Shown here one piece after another: positions 26,488 to 35,987 of a stretch of DNA of 64,000 bases (position 1 is the first letter of the stretch; each line of letters begins with the position of its first letter). The stretch comes from Dyadobacter psychrophilus (GTDB lineage Bacteria; Bacteroidota; Bacteroidia; Cytophagales; Spirosomataceae). The position numbers were made by a program, and so were the translations under genes. The stretch lies in assembly GCF_900167945.1 (NCBI RefSeq), contig NZ_FUZA01000001.1, forward strand, positions 744,001 through 808,000. Reading direction: 5' to 3'. The notes below the pieces were generated by a model. That model was not told the origin of the DNA. It saw only the letters and a list, made by a program, of their open reading frames with translations, and did no database searches.

Positions 26488-28683
26488 ATGACCATTTCAA
26501 TATGGAGATACAGCCACCTCGCGTTGGCTGTGTCTTCTTTTCTTTTACTGACCCTCGCTTCCGTAACCGGCATCATCCTGGCATTCCAGCCATTATCGGA
26601 AAAAGTCCTACCCTACCGCACCGACAATTTTAATGAAACGACGCTCGCGCAGACCCTTCCGGTTTTAAGAAAATTATATCCGGAAATCAGCGAGTTGACG
26701 GTTGACAAAAATCAGTTTGTTCAGATCAAAGGCTCCGATGCCGAAGGAAAAAAGCTGCAAGCTTACATTGATCCGCAAACTGGCAGGATACTGGGTTATC
26801 CCGCACCAAAAAGTGAATTTTTTGAATGGGTTACCGCTTTACACCGCTCTCTTTTTATTCACGAAACCGGCCGTTTCCTGATCGGCCTTACGGCTTTCTT
26901 GCTGCTGCTCATCACCATTTCGGGCACAATGCTGATCATTCAGCGGCAGCGTGGCCTCAGACGATTTTTTACGCGCATTGTCAGGGATAATTTCGCCCAG
27001 TATTACCATGTGGTGCTTGGCAGGTTATCACTCATCCCGATCTTTATCATTGCATTAAGCGGCACTTATTTGTCCCTCGCCCGTTTTGGAATTATTGAAT
27101 CCCCTAAGGTGTCGGCGGAAGTGGATTTTGATGCAATAAAATCGGAGCCTGTTAAAAACCCGGCCGATTTTGAGATTTTTAAAAAGGTAACATTGTCAGA
27201 AATCCAAACCGTAGAATTCCCGTTTTCAGAAGATCCCGAGGATTATTATACATTAAAACTCAACGATCGCGAAGTAACTGTGAACCAGATCACCGGGGAC
27301 ATTTTAAGTGAGGTCAATTACCCGACTGCCGCAATGCTTACCGAACTGAACCTGGACCTGCACACTGGCCGTACAAACGCGATCTGGGCAGTTATTCTGG
27401 CGGTTGCATCAGGGAACATCCTGTTTTTTATTTACTCTGGCTTTGCCATGACATTCAAGCGCAGGGCCAACCGGGTAAAAAACAAGTACACTGCCCGTGA
27501 AAGCGAGTTTATCATTCTCGTGGGCTCCGAAAACGGAAGCACTTTTGGCTTTGCCAATGCCGTTCATAAACAGCTTATTGCGGGCGGAAAATCGGCTTTT
27601 GTTACGGAATTAAATAATTATCAGGTTTTTCCAAAAGCCTCGAACATGATCGTGATGGCGGCGACATACGGGCTAGGTAACCCGCCCACCAATGCTGTAC
27701 GGTTCGCAGCGCAATTGGAAAAGCATCAGCAGCCCAATCCTATCCGTTTCTCCGTAGTGGGCTTCGGTTCGCACGGGTATCCTGATTTTTGCAAGTTCGC
27801 TTTTGAGGTTGATAACCTTTTTGCAAAGCAGAAATGGGCCATTCCTTCGCTCGAAATCCATACCGTTAATGACAAATCCCCGGATGAATTCGGGCAGTGG
27901 GCAGCCAGCTGGGCGCAACAGGCAGGTGTAGAGCTCGCAGTTTCAGCTGATTCACTGGCAGCCCGGCAAGAACCCCTGCAAGAGCTGACAGTGGTTCGTA
28001 AAACAACCGTTTCCGCCGCAGGAGAGTCATTTTTAATCAGCTTTCGGGCAAATGAACGAACTAACTTCACTTCGGGTGATTTGCTGGCTATTTATCCGGC
28101 CAACGATCATCGCGAGCGCCTTTATTCCATTGGTAAGGTTGGGAACAACATTCAATTGAGCGTGAAATTGCACGAAGGAGGCTTGGGTTCTGATTATTTG
28201 TACCGCCTTAATGCAGAAAGCGTGATCAGCACACGGATCGTTGGGAACGAGCATTTTCATTTTCCGGAAAAAGCAACTTCCGTCATCATGATCTCCAATG
28301 GAACAGGCATTGCACCATTCCTGGGCATGATCGATCAGCGAAATTTGAATGCTAACTGCCGGTTATACTGTGGGTTCCGGGACCAGGCTTCTTTTTCGAT
28401 TTATAAATCGGCGATTGATAATAATTTGAATGACAAAAAGTTAGCAAGTCTGCACATTGCCTATTCCCGCGAGGGAGAGCGACAATATGTTCGGGACTTA
28501 TTGGCCAGGGACGAAGTTTTTGTAGCGGACACACTGCAAAATAATGGCGTGATCATGCTTTGCGGGTCGTTGTCGATGCAAAACAATGTGATAGCATTGC
28601 TGGATGATATTTGCCAGGCTCGTTTAGGAAAAAATATCAGCTATTATCAGTCTCACGGCCAGGTGCTGATGGATTGTTATTGA
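26488..28683 (+). CDS. PepSY membrane protein fused to a flavodoxin/ferredoxin-NADP reductase
   Basis: The 731-residue protein has three parts. Residues 1-330 are a PepSY-TM region with four membrane helices (HLALAVSSFLLLTLASVTGI and TRFLIGLTAFLLLL-like stretches). Residues about 345-470 are a flavodoxin domain (VGSENGSTFGFA, MAATYGLGNPP). Residues about 510-731 are a ferredoxin-NADP reductase-like domain (RLYSIGKVG for FAD, SNGTGIAPFLGM for NADP, CGSLSMQNN near the end). It should take electrons from cytoplasmic NADPH and deliver them across the membrane, likely to the DUF2271 protein. Related proteins are found in iron-uptake and sulfite-reductase-like contexts. It overlaps apbE by 7 bases at the convergent ends. 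Confidence 0.87.
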   Translation: MTISIWRYSHLALAVSSFLLLTLASVTGIILAFQPLSEKVLPYRTDNFNETTLAQTLPVLRKLYPEISELTVDKNQFVQIKGSDAEGKKLQAYIDPQTGRILGYPAPKSEFFEWVTALHRSLFIHETGRFLIGLTAFLLLLITISGTMLIIQRQRGLRRFFTRIVRDNFAQYYHVVLGRLSLIPIFIIALSGTYLSLARFGIIESPKVSAEVDFDAIKSEPVKNPADFEIFKKVTLSEIQTVEFPFSEDPEDYYTLKLNDREVTVNQITGDILSEVNYPTAAMLTELNLDLHTGRTNAIWAVILAVASGNILFFIYSGFAMTFKRRANRVKNKYTARESEFIILVGSENGSTFGFANAVHKQLIAGGKSAFVTELNNYQVFPKASNMIVMAATYGLGNPPTNAVRFAAQLEKHQQPNPIRFSVVGFGSHGYPDFCKFAFEVDNLFAKQKWAIPSLEIHTVNDKSPDEFGQWAASWAQQAGVELAVSADSLAARQEPLQELTVVRKTTVSAAGESFLISFRANERTNFTSGDLLAIYPANDHRERLYSIGKVGNNIQLSVKLHEGGLGSDYLYRLNAESVISTRIVGNEHFHFPEKATSVIMISNGTGIAPFLGMIDQRNLNANCRLYCGFRDQASFSIYKSAIDNNLNDKKLASLHIAYSREGERQYVRDLLARDEVFVADTLQNNGVIMLCGSLSMQNNVIALLDDICQARLGKNISYYQSHGQVLMDCY

Positions 28684-29666
28684 GCTTGATATTTGGAAAT
28701 ATCAAAATTCCGGGAGGTGAGCACTTTACCCTCGTCCGTAATCATGATGCAGCTGAATTCCGGAAAATCATTGATCAATTCCATTCCGGCATGTTTTCCC
28801 ATCACCATTAACGAAGTACTGAAACCGTTCGCCTGCTCAGCACTGGGGCCGAAAACCGTTACGCTGGTAAGTCCGCTTGCCGGGTAACCCGTTGCGGGAT
28901 TGATAATGTGCGAATAGCGCTTGCCGTTGAGTACAACAAATTTTTCATAACTGCCCGAAGTCACAACTGCTCCCTGACGAAGCGGCACCACGGCAAAAAG
29001 TTCTCCCTGGCGGTTCGGGTCCGTAATGCCGATCACCCAATCGCTGCCGTCCGGTTGCTTTCCCCAGGCACTCATATCGCCCGAGCCATTCACAATCCCG
29101 GCTTTAATGCCTTTTTTTAACATCATATCCCGGCATTGATCCGCTGCGTAACCTTCTCCCAATGCTCCAAAACCGATCTTCATTCCCTTCTTTTTCAGAA
29201 AAATAGTCGTGTGCTTTTTATCGAGGATAATGTTTTGATAACCAACCTTTTCAACGGATTTCGCAATCTTCCCGGCAGATGGCATTTCGGTCATAGAGCC
29301 GTCGAATTTCCAGATGCGGTCCATGGCTGCGAAGCTGATATCGAATGCGCCGCGGGTTAACTTTGAAAGTGCAAGTGCCCTTTCTGTCAATTCAAAAACC
29401 TCTAGATCGACTTTTACGGGACGAATGCCCGCATTGGCATTCACTTCTGAAACCTGGGACGTGGGTTTCCAATCAGAGATCAGGTTCTCTATCCGCGTGA
29501 TTTCAGCGATCACCGCATCAATATTCTTTTCTGCTCCCGCTGAATCTTTGGCGACGATTGTAATGTCAAAACGGCCTCCCATGAGCATGGTGGTCCTTTT
29601 CCGCAAAACCTGGGCATGCGCTCCGAATGAAAAAAACAGGGCAAGAAACGTAAGGAAATATTTCAT
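28677..29666 (-). CDS. apbE: FAD:protein FMN transferase (ApbE/Ftp)
   Basis: This exported ApbE-family enzyme of 329 residues has a signal peptide (MKYFLTFLALFFSFGAHAQ). Family features are SDWKPTSQVSEVN, FGALGEGYAADQ, NGSGDMSAWGKQPDG, the HIINPATGYPASGLTSVTV block and AEQANGFSTSLMVMG, which together form the FAD- and Mg-binding site. It transfers FMN from FAD to Thr or Ser in target proteins outside the cytoplasm. The adjacent DUF2271 protein with TGAS is its best candidate substrate. The AraC gene upstream on the same strand ends 1 base before it. Confidence 0.92.
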   Translation of the reverse strand: MKYFLTFLALFFSFGAHAQVLRKRTTMLMGGRFDITIVAKDSAGAEKNIDAVIAEITRIENLISDWKPTSQVSEVNANAGIRPVKVDLEVFELTERALALSKLTRGAFDISFAAMDRIWKFDGSMTEMPSAGKIAKSVEKVGYQNIILDKKHTTIFLKKKGMKIGFGALGEGYAADQCRDMMLKKGIKAGIVNGSGDMSAWGKQPDGSDWVIGITDPNRQGELFAVVPLRQGAVVTSGSYEKFVVLNGKRYSHIINPATGYPASGLTSVTVFGPSAEQANGFSTSLMVMGKHAGMELINDFPEFSCIMITDEGKVLTSRNFDISKYQAQ

Positions 29667-29667
29667 C

Positions 29668-30762
29668 TCAGATCACCTCAACCATGGAAGTTTCACCCAC
29701 ATATTCCGAAAAAAGCTGTACGATATATTCTGAAAAGTGAATCAGATTGAACATGCCAATGCGGATTTTGTTTGGCAGAATTCCAAAATATTTTTTAAAT
29801 GCTGCGGTGAAATGCGTGGGATTTTTGTATCCTGTTTTTTGAGAAATCTCTCCGATCTTACTTCCCGGTTGCTGCAACATCAACATTGAATTTTCCATCC
29901 GCAGATCGTGCAGATAACCAAAAACAGGTTTGCCGAAAACTTCTTTGAAATACTTTTTGAGATTAAATTCATTTGTCCCGATCTGATGAGCAAGATCTTT
30001 CAGCGACCACGTTTTATCCAGATTCTCAGACAGGATTTTTCTTGCCAGATGCATTTTTTCCTTGTCCGCTTCTTTCAATGAGGATGTGATGTCCGGCAAA
30101 GGAAGTTGCTCATATTGTTCAAATTGCAAAGCCATTAGCTCAATCACTTTGGCTTTGATAAATAAGCTTTTGTAATACCCGCTGTAAGTACAATTCAGGA
30201 TCTCGAACAGGGAGGAAATCATTCGGGAAGTAAGCGGCAGGTTCCGCATGCTCATAAATGCTGGCAAAAGTGCGTCTATTCCCGTCTGGAAGTGTTTGCA
30301 AAGCGGATGTGACGCCGGCAGGTTGTTGAAGAAAAATTCCGTGCTCATATTGACCGCAAAGACCTCCACCTGCTCATTGGGCTTCCATTGCACCAAAAGA
30401 TTTCTTTCAGGCAAGAGGAACAAGTTATGCTGCTGCGTCTTGAACCTGACAAATGGTTTGGTAGCCGTTTCGGAAAAATACGTCGTGCTGCTTTGCAAGC
30501 TGAAATTCATCTGGATATGGGAGCCCGACGACCTCACAAGAAGCGGTTTGTCGGAAAGCACCTGAAAATGTCCGTACCAAACAAATAAGCCTTCGGTAAT
30601 CAGCTCCTTTCCAATTCCTTTTGTCCTTTCGTCGTCGTAAATCAGATCACGTTCGGTAACTTCTTCTCTGGCATGTCCTGTAAAATCTGGAAACTGCCAA
30701 AAATGGTTTTTCTTTATTTCGTCCAGGACCGGATCACAACTCATTTCTCCCTGATGCGTCAT
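29668..30762 (-). CDS. AraC family regulator (siderophore-receptor-regulator type)
   Basis: The 364-residue protein has a long N-terminal region and a C-terminal AraC domain (TSSLKEADKEKMHLARKILS to GYKNPTHFTAAFKKYFGILP). The build resembles PchR-like regulators that control iron-uptake or redox genes in response to small ligands. It ends 1 base before apbE and so is in one transcript with it. A minus-7 element lies at 30812-30819. It probably regulates the redox locus; an iron or ferri-siderophore signal is inference only. Confidence 0.83.
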   Translation of the reverse strand: MTHQGEMSCDPVLDEIKKNHFWQFPDFTGHAREEVTERDLIYDDERTKGIGKELITEGLFVWYGHFQVLSDKPLLVRSSGSHIQMNFSLQSSTTYFSETATKPFVRFKTQQHNLFLLPERNLLVQWKPNEQVEVFAVNMSTEFFFNNLPASHPLCKHFQTGIDALLPAFMSMRNLPLTSRMISSLFEILNCTYSGYYKSLFIKAKVIELMALQFEQYEQLPLPDITSSLKEADKEKMHLARKILSENLDKTWSLKDLAHQIGTNEFNLKKYFKEVFGKPVFGYLHDLRMENSMLMLQQPGSKIGEISQKTGYKNPTHFTAAFKKYFGILPNKIRIGMFNLIHFSEYIVQLFSEYVGETSMVEVI

Positions 30763-30811
30763 TTTTTTACCTTAATTCACTCATGATGGCTCCTACTCAA
30801 AGGCAGCCTTA

Positions 30812-30819
30812 CAAAAGTA
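30812..30819 (-). promoter_or_regulatory. Minus-7 element of the AraC-apbE operon
   Basis: TACTTTTG on the minus strand matches TAnnTTTG and lies about 50 bases before the ATG at 30762. No convincing minus-33 element is seen. Confidence 0.38.
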
Positions 30820-31038
30820 ACCCGTATTTAGACTGCTTTTAAACAATATTGTAAAAAAATGCGGACGGCAACTGACAATGACCATCCGCATTAACATTAA
30901 CTACCGCTAAATCAATATCTCATGAATTTGGTTAGTGTGATTTTCTTTTTTTATAGATTATACCAGGAGTGCAATCAAACTAAGCTGGTAACATGAAGCG
31001 CCTTTCCGTTTCGGTGCCTGGCCATTATATACTCATGT

Positions 31039-34000
31039 ATGGACATCGTTACCGACCTCGCCTCGCAAGCCATTTCGTTCCTGACGCTGCTGCAGGATAT
31101 TTCAAAGGATAAGAACATTTTGACACGGGGCATGCGCGATGCAGAATACATGCCTGCCGTACGCCGAGAGTTATCCTTCTTTAAGCAACATGTGGCCGAT
31201 ATTGAATTGTCGTCGGCAGAACCTGATGCCGATGATAAATATAGCCTGGACGAAAAGCGGGTTAACCGGATCAAAGAAATCCTTTTTTGTTCCCTGCCAT
31301 CTGCTGACGTAGATCAGGCATTACTCACCGCATTTTTTGATATTACAAAAGGATTACTTGATTGGCTCGACGGCTGGCGTGTGCAAGACGAAGCTGTGTT
31401 TTCCCAAAATTTGTTCGGAAACACGCCTATTCTATTGATGGCACCCGATGAATGGAGGCGAAATATCAGGCATATTTTGTACAGCAAGCCCGGGGAGCGT
31501 TTGATCCTGGCCAAAACCATTCATTATATGCCAGCATTGCTGATTTCGGCATTGGGTGAAAAAAATAAGGAACACCAGCGTATCTATCAGGTTTTCAATG
31601 ACGGAAAACCTGACCCTTTGCTCTCGGACAAACACAACGAGGACGCATTGAAATGGTGGTCAGGCCTTCCTGCCGGGCCGGAGGGCTGGACTATTTCTGC
31701 CTATTTTGAAAGACGAAATGCTTCCGAAGCAGCTGATTATGACGCGGTTGCAATCAGCGAAGCAACTTCTTTGACCGGCAACAGGCTGGAAGTAGGTGCC
31801 GTTTTATTAAGTGATGACAGCGAGCTTTTCGATTGGGTAGTGAGGGAAAATCCTGTTTCGTTTGACATGACATTCAACCGCGAATTGGACCTGATTGCAA
31901 AAGCGCGGGAAAAGCGCCAGCAAGACCCGGGAAGCGAAAAAGCGGAATCTTACAAGTTTGATTCAGCCGGTCCGGATGGCAGCGAGTTTTTGCACCATTT
32001 TCCTCAATCGCCACCGCCGGGACATACAAAGGATCCCCTTAAAAGGGCCGAAGAGATGCAACTTACAGCGCTGGCGTTTTCCGGTGGCGGGATTCGCTCC
32101 GCAACTTTTAATTTGGGTATCATTCAAAAATTGGCAGAAAAAGGCGTTTTACATCATATTGATTATTTGTCAACTGTGTCGGGCGGCGGTTATATTGGTT
32201 CCTGGCTGCTCTCGTGGATCTACCGATCAGGCTCCATTTCAAAAGTTATCAGTCGCCTCGATACCCGCAAGTCTTCCGATCCGATGGCAGACGAGGTGCA
32301 TCCACTCCGCTGGTTACGCATGTACAGCAACTATCTTTCGCCTAATGCGAGCATTATGTCCACCGACGCCTGGACGATAGGCATTACATGGATCAGGAAC
32401 ACGCTCATTAACCAGAGCATTCTCCTGATATTGCTCTGCGCTGTATTATCGGGCATTGAAACGGTGTATAAATGTTGGGATTGGCTCGCGGAGGACGTAG
32501 AATATGTCCAGTTCCCCACAACCGCTGCTGCTTGCGTCATGCTGATTATAGGGACTCTTCTCGCCGGCTACGGAATGCGGACCTTCGATAAAGAATTACC
32601 GCAAGAAGGCATTTTAAAATATGGAAGGAATAGTTTGCTGGCCGTTTATCTGGTTGGATGGGCGCTTGTGTCGGCGTTTTTCTTATCAACCTGGCTTTAC
32701 AAGGTCGCGAAAGATACTTATCTGCTCACAGACAAGCTTCTGATTTTTGGGGCGCCGGCTGCGGTTGCTCTCATTTGCATTGTGGCCATTGCCTACGCCG
32801 GCAATTATCAGAGACATGAGCGTTTTGGCAATAAATACATTGCATTTGCCTTGATTGTCGTTTCCTCAGCGGTGGCAGTAGCGGCGACATTCCTGCTCAT
32901 GGCGGGCGTTTGGAAATTCTATGAAAGCCTGCGGGAATCGTCCCCTTCCACACAGATCGTATATAGTTCAACGGAAGGCTGGCTCTCTCAGCTGACACGT
33001 ATCATTGGTATCAAAACCCAGGCATTTACATTCGGACTACCTATTGTTCTTGAAGTTATGAGCGTTGCCGTGGTCATCAGAATGTTCATTATGGGCATTT
33101 TCTTTTCTGACGAACGGCGCGAATGGTGGGGACGGACCGGCGCGGTGCTGCATCGTTTCATAGTGATCTGGATTGTGATGACTATTTCAGTTTTTATCTT
33201 ACCAAAACTTGTGAGCCGGATCGGGCAGGCGGAAATTCAATCATTTGTCGGGTTACTCGGCGGCTGGATGGCGCTTGTAGGGGCTGGCGTCCGCCTGGCT
33301 TTCAGCTCTACAACATCCGGAGAAAACCAGGACAAGAGCGGTTTAAGTGTAAAAGAAATATTCGTGCGTGCCGTGCCTTATCTTTTCATGATCGGTTTTG
33401 TCCTGATCGGCTCGGCAACATTAAATTATTTTCAAAGAATTGCTTTATGGCATGCGGAAACACGGTTTGGCGAGTTCTGTCTTGCAATTTTGAACACCAT
33501 CATTCTGGGTTTGCTGACCGCTTTACTGAGCTGGCGGGCAGGCGTAAACGAATTCACGCTGCATCACTTTTACCGCAACAGGCTCATCCGCGCCTATTTG
33601 GGCGCAACACGTCGCCGCACCGATCGCATGCAAACCGCCAACAGTTTCACCGGTTTTGACAGCAAGGACGACATTCCGCTCGAAGATTTTGTCAAGAAAA
33701 GTTACTATGGCCCCTACCCGCTCATTAATACCGCCCTCAATGCAACAGTGGTCTCTGAGCTGGACAGGCAGGACCGCAAAGCGGAATCATTCCTTTTTTC
33801 TCCACTTTTTTGTGGCTTCGATTTCAGCGCGACGCGTGCGGCTGCCTATGATAAAAATGGCGTCTCAAATTACGGCTATCGTCCAACGTCCGAATTTGGA
33901 GGCGGCCCGACACTGGGAACTGCCATGGCCATTTCGGGTGCGGCCGTCAATCCGAACATGGGTTACCATTCCGCGACCGCAACCGCATTTCTCCTGAGTG

Positions 34001-34569
34001 TATTTAATGTCAAATTAGGATGGTGGATCGGCAATCCGCGGACAAAAAAATGGAAAAATCCGGAGCCCTTTTTCGGTCTGGCCTACCTGGTTTCCGATCT
34101 CATCGGCAAATCCGATATAAGCTCCGAATATGTAAGCTTGTCAGACGGAGGACATTTTGACAATATGGGCCTTTACGAGCTGGTCCGGCGCAGGTGCAGC
34201 CTGATCATCCTGTCAGACGCCGAAGAAGACGACAAATCGCTTTGTGAAGGTCTTGCCATGGCAGTAAGACGCTGCCGGATCGATTTCGGCGTTGAAATAG
34301 TCATTAACACAGACAGCATTACATCCAATGACGAAAAGACCAGATTTTGCAAATCACATATAGCCGAAGGAACAATTAAATACCCCGGAAACGCAAAGCC
34401 CGGAAAGCTCATCTACATCAAAACCGCCATCACCGGCGACGAACCAACCGACATCCGGGAATACAAAATGCAAAACCCCCTATTCCCCCAGCAGCCAACA
34501 TCAGACCAGTTCTTCACCGAAGAGCAGTTTGAGAGTTATAGGAAATTGGGGTATCATAGTTTGGTTTGA
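31039..34569 (+). CDS. Large membrane patatin-like phospholipase
   Basis: The 1176-residue protein has a patatin domain interrupted by a membrane region. The oxyanion loop SGGGIRSA is at about residue 350 and the nucleophile elbow TVSGGGYIGS puts Ser at about residue 381. Eight to ten hydrophobic segments follow between about 455 and 835. The catalytic Asp is in SDGGHFDNMG at about residue 1036. Nucleophile and Asp are about 650 residues apart, against roughly 200 in simple patatins. The first 330 residues are soluble and unassigned. It should be a membrane-embedded acyl hydrolase acting on lipids. It is the last intact gene before the decayed element. Confidence 0.83.
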   Translation: MDIVTDLASQAISFLTLLQDISKDKNILTRGMRDAEYMPAVRRELSFFKQHVADIELSSAEPDADDKYSLDEKRVNRIKEILFCSLPSADVDQALLTAFFDITKGLLDWLDGWRVQDEAVFSQNLFGNTPILLMAPDEWRRNIRHILYSKPGERLILAKTIHYMPALLISALGEKNKEHQRIYQVFNDGKPDPLLSDKHNEDALKWWSGLPAGPEGWTISAYFERRNASEAADYDAVAISEATSLTGNRLEVGAVLLSDDSELFDWVVRENPVSFDMTFNRELDLIAKAREKRQQDPGSEKAESYKFDSAGPDGSEFLHHFPQSPPPGHTKDPLKRAEEMQLTALAFSGGGIRSATFNLGIIQKLAEKGVLHHIDYLSTVSGGGYIGSWLLSWIYRSGSISKVISRLDTRKSSDPMADEVHPLRWLRMYSNYLSPNASIMSTDAWTIGITWIRNTLINQSILLILLCAVLSGIETVYKCWDWLAEDVEYVQFPTTAAACVMLIIGTLLAGYGMRTFDKELPQEGILKYGRNSLLAVYLVGWALVSAFFLSTWLYKVAKDTYLLTDKLLIFGAPAAVALICIVAIAYAGNYQRHERFGNKYIAFALIVVSSAVAVAATFLLMAGVWKFYESLRESSPSTQIVYSSTEGWLSQLTRIIGIKTQAFTFGLPIVLEVMSVAVVIRMFIMGIFFSDERREWWGRTGAVLHRFIVIWIVMTISVFILPKLVSRIGQAEIQSFVGLLGGWMALVGAGVRLAFSSTTSGENQDKSGLSVKEIFVRAVPYLFMIGFVLIGSATLNYFQRIALWHAETRFGEFCLAILNTIILGLLTALLSWRAGVNEFTLHHFYRNRLIRAYLGATRRRTDRMQTANSFTGFDSKDDIPLEDFVKKSYYGPYPLINTALNATVVSELDRQDRKAESFLFSPLFCGFDFSATRAAAYDKNGVSNYGYRPTSEFGGGPTLGTAMAISGAAVNPNMGYHSATATAFLLSVFNVKLGWWIGNPRTKKWKNPEPFFGLAYLVSDLIGKSDISSEYVSLSDGGHFDNMGLYELVRRRCSLIILSDAEEDDKSLCEGLAMAVRRCRIDFGVEIVINTDSITSNDEKTRFCKSHIAEGTIKYPGNAKPGKLIYIKTAITGDEPTDIREYKMQNPLFPQQPTSDQFFTEEQFESYRKLGYHSLV

Positions 34570-34627
34570 GGGGATTGGGGCAAGAGAGAGGGCTTTGAAA
34601 ATCGCCCTTCCTTGCCTTTAAATGCGG

Positions 34628-34651
34628 TTTGGTATCCAATATGGTAACCAA
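34628..34651 (+). repeat. Near-palindrome at the left edge of the decayed element
   Basis: TTGGTATCC AATAT GGTAACCAA is an inverted repeat with one mismatch. Its left half, TTTGGTATCCAA, recurs as a perfect reverse-orientation copy at 43382-43393. The two sites bracket the block of broken phage-like genes. Confidence 0.4.
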
Positions 34652-34672
34652 CCCTTAGAATTTGAGCCCTTT

Positions 34673-35160
34673 TTAAGGTGTGCCTTCCTTACCGGAAAGG
34701 TCCGATAAGGAAGGCACTTTTACTTCAGGGATACAAACCGATATAGATTTTGAATTGCGTTTTCCTCTTAAAGACTTCATGGTATATTTAAACTGGTGTT
34801 TACGCGTTTCTCTTTCTCCATCTGGGCAAAGGATCGCACCCTTAGGCTTTCCCATCAGCTCCGCGCGGCACAGAGCTTTGATCGCTTTGTTTTCTGCAAT
34901 AATGCTGTCAGCCTCTTCTTTCGATAATACAGAGGTTTTCAGCATAGGGCCTTCTCCACGCATCCACCATTCAGCTGACATCTCTGGAAAACCATTAAGG
35001 ATGGCAACGGTTGTTTTAAAATCCGGCTTAGAATAGCCTTTTAAATATTAAAATAAGTCGCTCTACTTCCACCGATTTTCTCAAGCAATCCCTTAACACC
35101 TATGCCATAGTTATCCATTAAAGACCACAATCGATCTTTTAAAATTGATTCTGGAGGAGG
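34673..35160 (-). pseudogene. Frameshifted XRE-family phage-repressor-like regulator
   Basis: Read leftwards, one frame gives ILKDRLWSLMDNYGIGVKG then LLEKIGGSRATYFNI and a stop. One base out of phase it continues LKGYSKPDFKTTVAILNGFP then EMSAEWWMRGEGPML. Together these form a typical XRE helix-turn-helix and the SAEWWMRGEG motif of Bacteroidota repressor-like proteins. A C-terminal tail (KVPSLSDLSGKEGTP) follows. No ATG precedes the first helix, so the start is lost or non-standard. The protein would have been about 155 residues. It is at the left end of a block of phage-type relics. Confidence 0.62.
34680..34717 (+). terminator. Hairpin followed by T-rich stretch, terminator of the patatin gene
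   Basis: GTGCCTTCCTTA (34680-34691) pairs perfectly with TAAGGAAGGCAC (34706-34717) around a 14-base loop, and TTTTACTTC follows. It sits about 110 bases after the patatin stop and overlaps the 3' end of the XRE relic on the other strand. Confidence 0.5.
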
Positions 35161-35548
35161 CTAATAAGCTTGAAACCCAGCATATCGAACAAGCAGCGAA
35201 GCCGATGAACTGAAAGCGAAAGAGGACAAGATCAAAGGAGACCGCGAAAAGCTTGAAGCGGGTAAAGCAGAGCTCGAAGCCAAGAAAATACCCGTTCCGA
35301 CAGTTGTAACAATAATAAGCGAGCTTGTTGCGTTTTCAGCCAATGAGCCAGGGCCTACCAAAAAAGTTTTAAAGGGAGCCGCCGCTGCTGGAAATCAAGT
35401 CAGAAGCCAGGATTTAAATGTGTTCAATGACATGGCTGCTGACTTGGAGATCTGGATCGAGAAATATGCCTTCAATACAACAGACGGCAAAAAAGCTCAC
35501 GAAGATTTTAAAGCCGGACTCGACCTTCTTTCCAGGCAACCAGTTTAA
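35156..35548 (+). pseudogene. Coiled-coil phage-type protein fragment
   Basis: Two frames join to give a charged coiled coil: EEANKLETQHIEQAA in the first, and after a one-base shift near 35205, EADELKAKEDKIKGDREKLE and onward to LDLLSRQPV and a stop at 35548. No start codon is visible, so the N-terminus is missing. I do not recognise the family. The position in front of two tiny membrane proteins and an annealing-like protein suggests it came from a phage or integrative element. Confidence 0.45.
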
Positions 35549-35561
35549 CCAAGGCTGAATA

Positions 35562-35735
35562 ATGCGCGCCGCGATCATCCTCATGCTGCTGCTTTGTGTG
35601 GCTTCAATGGCCGACTCATTCATTGAGTCTGTTATTGATCGCCTGAACTGGACTGACCTGATTACAATGGGAATTGTAGTGTTTGCCGCGCTTCTCATTT
35701 ACACTGTCAACAACGCTCAAACACGTGGACGATGA
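35562..35735 (+). CDS. Small membrane protein, 57 residues
   Basis: MRAAIILMLLLCVASMADSF begins this short protein. One N-terminal hydrophobic stretch and a second (LITMGIVVFAALLIYTV) make it a likely two-span membrane peptide. The frame is intact in a region where almost all else is broken. Its TGA overlaps the ATG of the next small gene (ATGA). Function unknown; a phage or element membrane protein is likely. Confidence 0.5.
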   Translation: MRAAIILMLLLCVASMADSFIESVIDRLNWTDLITMGIVVFAALLIYTVNNAQTRGR

Positions 35736-35902
35736 AAGAACCGAACAACCATTGGATCATGATAGTGTACCTGTACTGGCTGTTCCAATTCATCCTGATC
35801 GTAGCCGCTGCATGTGTGGCAATCCTTATTGCAACTGCGGTTTTTGGCCCGACGACGATCACGAGCGTAATCCAAACCGTGCTGCACTTGATCAACGTAT
35901 AA
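35732..35902 (+). CDS. Small membrane protein, 56 residues
   Basis: The product begins MKEPNNHWIMIVYLYWLF and has one long hydrophobic segment (FQFILIVAAACVAILIATAV). It is coupled by a 4-base overlap to the small gene before it. The family is not recognised. The pair looks like a compact membrane module within phage-like relics. Confidence 0.5.
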   Translation: MKEPNNHWIMIVYLYWLFQFILIVAAACVAILIATAVFGPTTITSVIQTVLHLINV

Positions 35903-35987
35903 TCATAACCGCACTTTAGCAATTAGGTCCGAGGGTTACAGTGCCTGTCTCCCTATTGCCTAGTCAACCAATTCTAAATCTATCAAA

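Noticed and set aside
33123..33659. Rightward 178-codon frame within the patatin gene
   Set aside because: Out-of-phase shadow of the membrane region; no hydrophobic pattern of its own.
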